Assembly: GCA_037131955.1 (NCBI GenBank)
Contig: JBAXQC010000016.1
Coordinates: forward strand, 1-44,334
DNA length: 44,334 nucleotides
Direction of reading: 5' to 3'
Origin: CAIMMJ01 sp037131955
GTDB lineage: Bacteria > Bacteroidota > Bacteroidia > UBA4408
The translations under genes were made by a program, and so were the position numbers. Positions 18,681 to 25,237 of this stretch are shown one piece after another. Under the pieces are notes generated by a model, which was given only the letters and a program-made list of their open reading frames with translations, had not been told where the DNA came from and searched no databases. Within the stretch, counting starts at the first letter, position 1; every line of letters begins with the position of its first letter.

Positions 18681-19589
18681 TTATATTTTTTCGCCTACTC
18701 TAAGTTTTGCACTTCTGCTTCGGTTGTTTTTTCTTAGTTCGTCAATTCCGGGTGTTATAGGTTTTTTTGTTAGTTCTTTAAAAACTAAATTTTTATTTCC
18801 AAATACATCGGTTTCTCCATTGCCCTCTAGATTTCCTGTTTTAAAAAGATTTTTTACCAATCTATCTTCTAATGAATGGTAACTAATTACAACAAGTCTT
18901 CCACCGGGTTTCAGAATTTGGGCACTTTGTAAAAGCATGTCTTTTAATACATCTATTTCTTGATTTACTTCAATTCTAATTGCCTGAAAAAGCTGAGCAA
19001 AAAAATTATGTTCCTCTTTTTTAATTGTAAATGCTGCTGCAATTTCGCAGAGCTGTTGCGTGGTAGAAATATTTTTTTTCTTTCTTGCTTCCACAATTGC
19101 AGCACTTAATTTTTTGGACTGGTTAATCTCTCCGTATTCAAAAATTATTTTTGAAAGTGCTTCTTCGGAATATTCATTCACAACTTCGTAGGCACCTAAT
19201 TTTTGATTGCTGTTCATTCTCATGTCTAACTTTGAATCAAAGCGAATAGAAAAACCTCTGTTAGATGTATCAAACTGATGCGACGAAACCCCTAAGTCTG
19301 CTAATATTCCGTCAATAGGATCTACCTTAAAATATTGTGCAAACTGTTTTATAAACTTAAAGTTGCTTTGAACGAGAGTAAAATTTTGTGCGTTAAAAGA
19401 ATTAGCAACAGCATCGGTATCCTGATCAAAAGAAAAAAGTTTTCCGTTTTCTCCAATGCGATTTAGTATTTCTCTGCTGTGTCCGCCACCACCAAAAGTA
19501 ACATCAAAATAAACGCCATGGGGTTGAATGTTTAGCCAGTTTATGCTTTCATGTAAAAGAACGGGTTGGTGATAGTTTGTTTCGTTCAT
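18681..19589 (-). CDS. 16S rRNA m4C1402 methyltransferase RsmH (MraW)
   Basis: RsmH methylates N4 of C1402 in the 16S rRNA P site using SAM. The SAM-binding loop TFGGGGHS is at 31-38, LADLGVSSHQFD is the next motif, and RLVVISYHSLEDRLVK is near the C-terminus. Its 302 residues are normal. It starts at ATG, 9 bp after mraZ, as usual in dcw clusters. Confidence 0.97.
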   Translation of the reverse strand: MNETNYHQPVLLHESINWLNIQPHGVYFDVTFGGGGHSREILNRIGENGKLFSFDQDTDAVANSFNAQNFTLVQSNFKFIKQFAQYFKVDPIDGILADLGVSSHQFDTSNRGFSIRFDSKLDMRMNSNQKLGAYEVVNEYSEEALSKIIFEYGEINQSKKLSAAIVEARKKKNISTTQQLCEIAAAFTIKKEEHNFFAQLFQAIRIEVNQEIDVLKDMLLQSAQILKPGGRLVVISYHSLEDRLVKNLFKTGNLEGNGETDVFGNKNLVFKELTKKPITPGIDELRKNNRSRSAKLRVGEKI

Positions 19590-19598
19590 TACAAAAGT

Positions 19599-20066
19599 TT
19601 AGGACTTGTTGGTTTCAATTTTAGACATCACTTTTTCTGCAAGCGATTCAAATGATTCCTGGTTAAACTCATCCATAACCTTATTAAATAAATCAGCACT
19701 CCATATCTCAATTTTGTTGAGGTTGGCACTTAGTATCACTTCTTTTTCTATTGAAGCATAATCTGTTAATCTTTTAGGCAATAACAAGCGGTTTGCACTG
19801 TCGGCTTCAACTGAGATTGCACCGTTTGTAAATTGCCTAATAAAAGTATCGTTGTCTTTTATAAACCTATTTAGTTTGGATAGATCTGCAACAATACTTT
19901 CCCAGGTGTTGAGCGGGTAAAGAATTAAACATTTTTGAAAAATACTTCTGTTGATTACAAAACGGTCTTTATAGGCTGCATCAAACTGCTTGTGCAGTCC
20001 TGCGGGCAACGACAGCCTTCCTTTTGGGTCTAGCTTACAATCGAATTCTCCTATGAATGTTACCAT
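19599..20066 (-). CDS. Transcriptional regulator MraZ
   Basis: MraZ is the ring-forming DNA-binding protein that controls the dcw operon. Two AbrB/SpoVT-like half-domains are visible: DPKGRLSLP at 13-21 and DSANRLLLP at 89-97, each with the conserved D-x2-(G/N)-R. The length of 155 is normal. The ATG at 20066 lies about 10 nt after the predicted transcription start of a -7 element at 20082-20089. Direct repeats typical of MraZ boxes lie just upstream (20102-20126), so autoregulation is likely. Confidence 0.97.
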   Translation of the reverse strand: MVTFIGEFDCKLDPKGRLSLPAGLHKQFDAAYKDRFVINRSIFQKCLILYPLNTWESIVADLSKLNRFIKDNDTFIRQFTNGAISVEADSANRLLLPKRLTDYASIEKEVILSANLNKIEIWSADLFNKVMDEFNQESFESLAEKVMSKIETNKS

Positions 20067-20081
20067 TTTTTACAATCGGAA

Positions 20082-20089
20082 CAAATTTA
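20082..20089 (-). promoter_or_regulatory. mraZ/dcw operon -7 promoter element
   Basis: The minus strand reads TAAATTTG, matching TAnnTTTG, about 16 bp upstream of the mraZ ATG. No TTTG is found at the -33 position, where the repeat operator lies instead. Confidence 0.6.
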
Positions 20090-20101
20090 AAACAAAAATT
20101 C

Positions 20102-20126
20102 CCACTTTTATCCACTCTCTACCACT
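20102..20126 (-). promoter_or_regulatory. MraZ operator: three AGTGG repeats at 10-bp period
   Basis: Plus-strand CCACT occurs at 20102-20106, 20112-20116 and 20122-20126, that is three AGTGG direct repeats on the minus strand spaced exactly one helical turn. Known MraZ boxes are short GTGG/TGGG-type repeats with the same 10-bp period. They cover the -33 region of the mraZ promoter, consistent with repression. Confidence 0.75.
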
Positions 20127-20207
20127 AATGTTGAAAACTTTTGATTTTTACGGATAAAAATAAGATATGTTTCATCAAAAACGCTTGTTTTATATGGTTT
20201 ATAATGG

Positions 20208-20222
20208 GTGGGAAAAAGTGGG
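20208..20222 (+). promoter_or_regulatory. Second MraZ-type repeat pair, opposite orientation
   Basis: GTGGG occurs at 20208-20212 and 20218-20222, again 10 bp apart, in an AAAGTGGGA context like the promoter-proximal copy but on the other strand. It may be an auxiliary MraZ site. It is about 165 bp upstream of the aminotransferase promoter. Confidence 0.45.
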
Positions 20223-20374
20223 ATAAAATGTATTTATTTTCAGTTGTTTTTGAGTTATTTAGTAAGATTTTGGCAAAAAGAAGTTTTTTTTAAGTGGATG
20301 ATCCTAATTTTTTACTGTAAAAATTTATGGTGCTTTGTTTTGAATATTTGATGAAATAATCCAACAAAGGAGTT

Positions 20375-20382
20375 TACTTTTG
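20375..20382 (+). promoter_or_regulatory. -7 element of a probably leaderless aminotransferase transcript
   Basis: TACTTTTG ends 4 nt before the ATG at 20387. With the usual distance from this element, transcription would begin at or next to the start codon. A TTTG at 20347-20350 is 24 bp upstream, slightly wide for -33. Confidence 0.55.
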
Positions 20383-20386
20383 CAAA

Positions 20387-21580
20387 ATGGAACATGTAAG
20401 CAATAGAAGTTTGTTCTTCGAAAATTTGGCATTAACATCTGATTTTCCAATGTCATTGGAAATTGAATCGGCTAAAGGAGTTTTTATGTATGGCAGCGAT
20501 GGAAAATCATATTTAGATTTTATTTCGGGAATTTCTGTAAGTAATGTGGGCCATGGACAACCAAAAGTTATTGATGCAATAAAGAAACAAGCTGATAAAC
20601 ATGCACACTTAATGGTGTATGGAGAGTTTATTCAATCGCCACAAGTGAAGTTAGCAAAGCTGTTAAGCACAACATTGCCCGAAAATTTAAACAATGTTTT
20701 TTTTACTAATAGTGGCACCGAAGCAATTGAAGGTGCAATAAAACTGGCAAAGAGAGCAACAGGCCGCACAGAAATGATTTCATTTAAAGATTCTTACCAT
20801 GGGAGTACACACGGTGCCTTAAGTTTAATGGGCAATGAATTTTTTAAGCAGGCCTTTAGACCACTTCTTCCAGACGTTAAAATTTTACTAACGGATAGCA
20901 TTGACGAACTAAATAGGATTTCTGAACAAACCTCCTGCGTTGTAATTGAAACATTAAGAGGAGAGGCAGGTGCAAAAGAAAATTCAAAAGAGTTTTTACA
21001 AGAACTAAGAAAAAAGTGTACAGAAACAGGAGCACTGCTCATTTTTGACGAGATACAATGTGGCATGGGAAGAACAGGAAAATTATGGGCTTTTGAGCAC
21101 TATAATGTGGTGCCTGATATTTTGGTAACGGCTAAAGGGTTGGGTGGAGGAATGCCATTGGGTGCTTTTATTTCATCTACTTATTTGATGAAACAGCTAA
21201 GAAATAATCCTGTGCTTGGTAACATAACAACTTTTGGAGGTCACCCTGTTTGTTGTGCAGCAGGAATGGCCGCTTTGGAATTAATTTTAAGTGAAAATTG
21301 GTTGAATGAAATTCCAGAGAAAGAAAAATTTATTAGAGAAAATTTAAGGCATTCTTCCATACAACAAATTAGAGGGAAAGGGCTTATGATGGCAGCAGAA
21401 TTAGAAAGTTTTGAGGTGAATTTAGCGTTTATAAAATGCTGTTTAGAATTGGGTTTGATAACTGATTGGTTTTTGTTTTGTGATAATTCATTTAGAATTG
21501 CCCCTCCGCTGTGCATAAGTTTTAAAGAATTAGATGAGGCTTTGCAAATAATAAATAGTGCTTTAGATAAAATAAGATAA
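20387..21580 (+). CDS. Class III PLP aminotransferase (acetylornithine/ornithine-type)
   Basis: This 397-residue fold-type I transaminase has the PLP lysine K250 in TAKGLGGGMPLGA, the aspartate D221 in IFDEIQCGMGRTG and the phosphate-binding SGTEA at 109-113. The family includes acetylornithine, succinylornithine and 4-aminobutyrate aminotransferases. Substrate cannot be fixed from sequence alone, and the gene is not next to arginine genes. It is divergent from mraZ and seems monocistronic, with an AT-rich gap behind it. The ATG start is supported by the -7 element directly upstream. Confidence 0.9.
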   Translation: MEHVSNRSLFFENLALTSDFPMSLEIESAKGVFMYGSDGKSYLDFISGISVSNVGHGQPKVIDAIKKQADKHAHLMVYGEFIQSPQVKLAKLLSTTLPENLNNVFFTNSGTEAIEGAIKLAKRATGRTEMISFKDSYHGSTHGALSLMGNEFFKQAFRPLLPDVKILLTDSIDELNRISEQTSCVVIETLRGEAGAKENSKEFLQELRKKCTETGALLIFDEIQCGMGRTGKLWAFEHYNVVPDILVTAKGLGGGMPLGAFISSTYLMKQLRNNPVLGNITTFGGHPVCCAAGMAALELILSENWLNEIPEKEKFIRENLRHSSIQQIRGKGLMMAAELESFEVNLAFIKCCLELGLITDWFLFCDNSFRIAPPLCISFKELDEALQIINSALDKIR

Positions 21581-21890
21581 TATGAGATTTTTTCTTAGAG
21601 TAAAATTAATTTGTTGTCTCCCCCAAAGTAGTATAGTTAATTTTTTGATAAAAGATTAGTTAGATGTATTCCATAGCACCCCAATTTGGCAGAAAACACA
21701 AAGAAATTTACCACTTTAAAACGTTAGATTTAAAAAATATATTTTTATCTAAGTTTGATAATTCTATTGAGTTTGCCAAAGTTTTATAGCCTACTAATTA
21801 GTTAGCGGAAAGCTTTGGGGACAGTGCTATTTTGAAACATTTGAGTAGTTGTTATACATTTTTAGTATCACATTTTTAGTATATTTGTGA
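21581..21890. other. Gap before the GNAT-like gene, with one weak small ORF
   Basis: No supported gene lies in these 310 bp. A 41-residue frame (ATG 21664 to TAG 21789, MYSIAPQFGRKHKEIYHF...) is open but has no recognised family or promoter. The end of the gap carries the promoter of the next gene. Confidence 0.4.
21880..21887 (+). promoter_or_regulatory. -7 element directly in front of a GTG start
   Basis: TATATTTG (TAnnTTTG) ends 3 nt before the GTG at 21891, and the codon between is an in-frame TGA. The mRNA should start at or within about one base of the GTG, so a leaderless transcript is predicted. Confidence 0.5.
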
Positions 21891-22418
21891 GTGAAAAAGA
21901 AGAAACAAATAGGACTTGATTTTGTAGTTGACAAATTGACCAACTCCATAGAAAATGTTGTGACCGGTGATAGTTTTTCAACAGATATTTCGATTATTTC
22001 AAATTCTGACTTAAAGAATGTTACCAAAAAAAACGGTTGGTCATTTGACTGGAAATCCGAATTAAAGCAACCCCAAAGAGATGTTTACAAATTGACAATC
22101 GTAAACAATCAAACAATTATTCAAGGACTCATTAGTTTAGAAATCAAATCTGACCATGTATACATGCATTTGGTTGAAAGTGCTCCATTCAATAAAGGCA
22201 AGACAAAAATTTACGCTGGAGTACCCGGTAACTTGGTTGCATTTGCTTGTAAACTTTCTTTTCAACGTGGACATGATGGCAACGTTTCTTTTTTTTCTAA
22301 GACACAACTTGTTCATCACTATATTAACACTTTAGGTGCTATACATTTTGGCGGACGAGTTATGATTATTGACACCAATGCAGCATTAAAACTTTTAAAT
22401 AAATACTTCCCAAAATAA
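21891..22418 (+). CDS. GNAT-fold-like protein, candidate effector of a two-gene module
   Basis: I do not recognise a named family for this 175-residue protein. The layout looks like a GNAT acyltransferase: strands around DVYKLTIVNNQTIIQGLISL (64-83) and HVYMHLVES (89-97), a loop with KIYAGVPGNLVAFACKLSF (106-124) where the acetyl-CoA helix would start, then HDGNVSFFSK, a YINTLGA helix (144-150) and a closing strand RVMIID (156-161). The canonical Q/RxxGxG/A loop is not clear. The start is GTG, fixed by an in-frame TGA immediately before it and a promoter element 3 nt upstream. A 57-residue gene follows after 43 bp. The size and small partner recall a toxin-antitoxin or self-modifying pair, but this is inference. 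Confidence 0.6.
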   Translation: MKKKKQIGLDFVVDKLTNSIENVVTGDSFSTDISIISNSDLKNVTKKNGWSFDWKSELKQPQRDVYKLTIVNNQTIIQGLISLEIKSDHVYMHLVESAPFNKGKTKIYAGVPGNLVAFACKLSFQRGHDGNVSFFSKTQLVHHYINTLGAIHFGGRVMIIDTNAALKLLNKYFPK

Positions 22419-22461
22419 ATCAAGCTAAGCGAATCATGAATACTATTAAAAATAAATAACC

Positions 22462-22635
22462 ATGAATAAAAATAAATCAACAGAACTTGACGTGGACTTT
22501 ATTGGAGGACAAGGACCTTTAACTAAAAGTGAAGAACAAGCAATTAGTGAATTTATTAAAGCCCAAAAATTATTGAGAATTAAAAAACAAGTTCACAAGA
22601 CAAAAACCTCAGTAAAAACAAAAGTTACTGCATAA
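22462..22635 (+). CDS. 57-residue partner of the GNAT-like protein
   Basis: ATG 22462 opens a 57-codon frame. The N-terminal half is acidic and structured-looking (ELDVDFIGGQGPLTKSEEQA, 8-27), followed by a helix (ISEFIKAQKLLRI) and a strongly basic tail (KKQVHKTKTSVKTKVTA). The gene is 43 bp downstream in the same direction, so it is probably co-transcribed. The acid-helix-basic layout would suit a small binding partner or antitoxin, but I recognise no named family. Its stop codon lies inside a perfect inverted repeat (22630-22650). Confidence 0.6.
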   Translation: MNKNKSTELDVDFIGGQGPLTKSEEQAISEFIKAQKLLRIKKQVHKTKTSVKTKVTA

Positions 22636-22650
22636 CACGAATAGTTATGC
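22630..22650. repeat. Perfect 7-bp inverted repeat overlapping the small gene's stop
   Basis: GCATAAC (22630-22636) and GTTATGC (22644-22650) flank the 7-nt loop ACGAATA. No T-tract follows, so it is not a standard terminator. The sequence superficially resembles recombination-site core arms, but the GTTRRRY consensus is not matched. Confidence 0.5.
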
Positions 22651-22938
22651 AATGATGGAAAAATACGCTATCTGCTAAAAGCACCTGAAAGAAATTGGCG
22701 GTTCAGTGGTTAAATTAAGTTTTATGCTTCTTAGCCACGGCCAATCAAGTTGAGTACTGGCAGACAGTTTACATCTCCAAAGTCGCCAACTTCTTGTAGC
22801 TGCATTCCAAGATAAAAAACAAGTTTTTAATCAAATATTTTTAAGCAGCATACAAACTTAGTTCTACATTGCCAATTCTATTGAGCTTACGTTAGTTTAG
22901 TAGTGGACTAATTGTTCAAAAAAAGCTATTGTAATAGA
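22636..22938. other. Structured non-coding stretch with higher G+C
   Basis: No gene is seen in these 303 bp. Base composition is visibly less AT-rich than the neighbours. A two-part hairpin is present: ATTGGC (22694-22699) pairs with GCCAAT (22740-22745), and inside it GTGGTTAA (22706-22713) pairs with TTAGCCAC (22731-22738) with one wobble. It may be a decayed insertion or a structured RNA. Confidence 0.45.
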
Positions 22939-24642
22939 TTAAAAATCTAAATCGATGTCTTCTTCGTACTCGTCTCTGCTTCTTCTATCTCTTTTTTGTT
23001 TTGTTGTTGCAGTAATGTCTGCGCAGTCTACACAGCTTAATCCATCATTTGTCATGAGCCATCTTCTGTTTATCATTTCGGAATCAAGCGTATTGGTAAC
23101 ATTTTTTATATCATAAATTATTTGTTCAGAATTATTTGCCAGAAATATTGTTTTTCCAACAGGTACTTTAAGTTTCATTCTAATTTTTTGACCTCTCCAT
23201 TTGTTATATATTTCCGATTCAAAGGTTGAAGGTAAAGTTAAAGTAGAATCTGTTTGAACAAATTTATAGGTAATGCTTTCGGCTCTTGCATAAGCAGCTT
23301 TTGAGGTATTGCCCTTGGCCATCCTGGAAATCAATAGTTCAAAAGAATCTGTTGTGCTTTTTTCAATATCAAATTGAATATTACTCATAGAAATGATATT
23401 GTCGTTTATTTTGTAATTCCATTTTCCAAGTTTTAACGAATTGATGTCTTCATCTTGTTCCTCTTGGGTATCTACAAAATCATAATCTTTGTCGTTGGTT
23501 TGAATGGTTAATACTTTTCCATTGGGCATAAATGAAAACCTATCAACACTATTTCCGTTCTTTTTAAAATCGTTTGCAACGTCAGCAATTAAATAAACCA
23601 TAATTGAAATTCCTACCAAGAAGAGAATAGATGCAATTACACCAAAAATTCTATTTTTATATTTTATATTTAAAATCAGCCTAAGCCCTTTGTAAACTAG
23701 CATTATTAAAGGGATACAAAAGGTAAGAAATATGCCAATAATTGCCAAGTTTCTCTGGCTATCGTTGTTTATCAAAAGAACCATTAAATCTTTTAAGGAA
23801 TATGAAATTGATTGCGCTCCATTACTAAAATGAAAAATATTGCTGGAGCCAAAAATGGAGCTTAAAAAAACAACAAGAAGCATTAAACCAAAAATTATAA
23901 AGAAGATGCCAATAAATTTTGCAAACGCAAAGGCAATTTTAGTTACTACTTCTACAAAAAAGTTTACAAAATTTCCAAATGCACCTCTAGATTTTGTTCC
24001 ATAATTTTGCTTAAAGTCTTTTGCTTCGGTTTCAAACTTATTTTTGATTTTTTCAAATTCTTCACTTACTTGTTTTCCTATGTTATTTATGTCAACTTTT
24101 TCGCCTCTCATTTCTAATTTTTCGGCGGTTGTTTTTGCTTCAGGCAAAACTATCCATAGTAAAATATAAAACAACAATCCCGAACCAAAAGCTAAAAAGC
24201 TGACACCAAAAGCTAATCTTAGCCAAAGTGGATCAATATCAAAATAAATAGAAATACCGCTGCATACGCCACCCACAACTTTATCCTCGCCGTTTCTGTA
24301 CACTCTTTTTTTCTTATGGCCTGTGTAATTATTTCCTTCAGAAAAACTTGATTTATTTTCGTTTGTTTGGTTGCTAGCATTGTCGTCAAATTCATCGGGT
24401 CTGCCCATTGTATTAATAATAGAATCTATATCTGAAATTATTAATACTTGTTTATTTTGGTTAGACTTTGCCTGCAACATTTCTGCAATTCTTGCTTCTA
24501 TGTCAGCCATAATTTCATCGCAGCTAGAGTCGTTTACAAAATGACTTTTTATTTGAGAAATGTAATTTTTAAGTTTTTCGTAAGCATCTTCTTCAATGTT
24601 AAAGATGATTCCGCTTATGTTTATGGTTAGGGTCTTATTCAT
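22939..24642 (-). CDS. PspC-domain membrane protein
   Basis: This 567-residue protein is the partner of a PadR regulator. An N-terminal cytoplasmic region (1-90) is followed by a PspC domain at about 113-170 (YRNGEDKVVGGVCSGISIYF...), which ends in a transmembrane segment. Further hydrophobic segments lie at about 232-265, 295-318 and 330-352. The C-terminal part (370-545) is beta-rich and ends in an acidic tail (DEYEEDIDLDF). PspC domains are tied to envelope stress responses. The exact function of these large Bacteroidota PspC proteins is unclear to me. It starts at ATG, 6 bp after the PadR gene. Confidence 0.85.
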   Translation of the reverse strand: MNKTLTINISGIIFNIEEDAYEKLKNYISQIKSHFVNDSSCDEIMADIEARIAEMLQAKSNQNKQVLIISDIDSIINTMGRPDEFDDNASNQTNENKSSFSEGNNYTGHKKKRVYRNGEDKVVGGVCSGISIYFDIDPLWLRLAFGVSFLAFGSGLLFYILLWIVLPEAKTTAEKLEMRGEKVDINNIGKQVSEEFEKIKNKFETEAKDFKQNYGTKSRGAFGNFVNFFVEVVTKIAFAFAKFIGIFFIIFGLMLLVVFLSSIFGSSNIFHFSNGAQSISYSLKDLMVLLINNDSQRNLAIIGIFLTFCIPLIMLVYKGLRLILNIKYKNRIFGVIASILFLVGISIMVYLIADVANDFKKNGNSVDRFSFMPNGKVLTIQTNDKDYDFVDTQEEQDEDINSLKLGKWNYKINDNIISMSNIQFDIEKSTTDSFELLISRMAKGNTSKAAYARAESITYKFVQTDSTLTLPSTFESEIYNKWRGQKIRMKLKVPVGKTIFLANNSEQIIYDIKNVTNTLDSEMINRRWLMTNDGLSCVDCADITATTKQKRDRRSRDEYEEDIDLDF

Positions 24643-24648
24643 GGTATA

Positions 24649-24975
24649 TTAGTTTTTTGACAGTTGATTTACAGAAGTTAAAATTTCTTGCCAAGCATTG
24701 CCGAGATCTTCTAGATTGGCTTTGCCTTGGCTGGTTAGCTGGTAGTATTTTCTGGGAGGGCCAGAAGGCGATTCTTCCCAACGGTATGAAAGTAAACCTT
24801 CATTTTTTAAACGAGTTAATATTGGGTAGAGCGTTCCTTCTACTACAATTAATTTTGCATTTTTAAGCGTTTCAATTATATCTGGAGGATATGCTTCTCT
24901 TTTTGCTAATACTGATAATATGCAAAACTCCAAAAGCCCTTTTTTCATTTGTGATTTTGCTTGTTCTAAACTCAT
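24649..24975 (-). CDS. PadR-family transcriptional regulator
   Basis: This 108-residue winged-helix regulator has the PadR core: MKKGLLEFCILSVLAKREAYPPDI (11-34), the recognition-wing segment VVEGTLYPILTRLKNEGLL, and the wing SGPPRKYYQLTSQGKA. It lacks the long C-terminal dimerisation domain of PadR-s2 types. It is the first gene of a two-gene operon with the PspC protein. A 27-bp near-perfect palindrome over its own -33 element suggests direct autorepression. Confidence 0.93.
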   Translation of the reverse strand: MSLEQAKSQMKKGLLEFCILSVLAKREAYPPDIIETLKNAKLIVVEGTLYPILTRLKNEGLLSYRWEESPSGPPRKYYQLTSQGKANLEDLGNAWQEILTSVNQLSKN

Positions 24976-25024
24976 GGTTATGGATGTTTAAATTGTATTA
25001 TGTTTTAATTATTACTTGGTGAGA

Positions 25025-25057
25025 CAAAGATAAATGTAAAAAATAGTATTATGCAAA
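25025..25057 (-). promoter_or_regulatory. padR-pspC operon promoter
   Basis: On the minus strand TTTG (25057-25054) is followed after 21 bp by TATCTTTG (25032-25025). The predicted transcription start is near 25019, about 44 nt before the ATG. Confidence 0.6.
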
Positions 25058-25069
25058 ACATAGTACTAT
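25043..25069. promoter_or_regulatory. PadR operator palindrome
   Basis: ATAGTATTATG (25043-25053), spacer CAAAA, and CATAGTACTAT (25059-25069) form inverted arms matching at 10 of 11 positions. The spacer is the -33 element of the promoter, so a bound dimer would block polymerase. Confidence 0.65.
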
Positions 25070-25237
25070 AAAATTTATAAAGTGCTTAAAATCAATTGTA
25101 AAAAGATAAAGTGAATTTAATAAAAGTCTTTTTTAGGCGATAAGTGCAACACTGAGATTTTATTTTGCCTATTAAATCAAGAGAATTTTTTCTGGACATC
25201 AAATCATTAATGCCAAGTAGAAGTAGCAGATTTAGAC

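Larger units (their letters stand above)
20067..20386. other. Divergent regulatory region between mraZ and the aminotransferase
   Basis: This 320-bp gap has no gene. It holds the mraZ promoter (20082-20089), a three-copy MraZ-type repeat (20102-20126), a second two-copy repeat in the opposite orientation (20208-20222) and the aminotransferase promoter (20375-20382). Confidence 0.7.

Noticed and set aside
20366..20372. AAAGGAG as Shine-Dalgarno for the aminotransferase
   Set aside because: It is 14 nt from the ATG, too far, and lies upstream of the -7 element so it would not be in the transcript.
22630..22745. Integron attC site next to the GNAT-like module
   Set aside because: The GCATAAC/GTTATGC arms resemble attC core arms, but GTTRRRY is not matched, the second pair of arms is missing, and the recombinase in the window lacks an IntI-type insertion.
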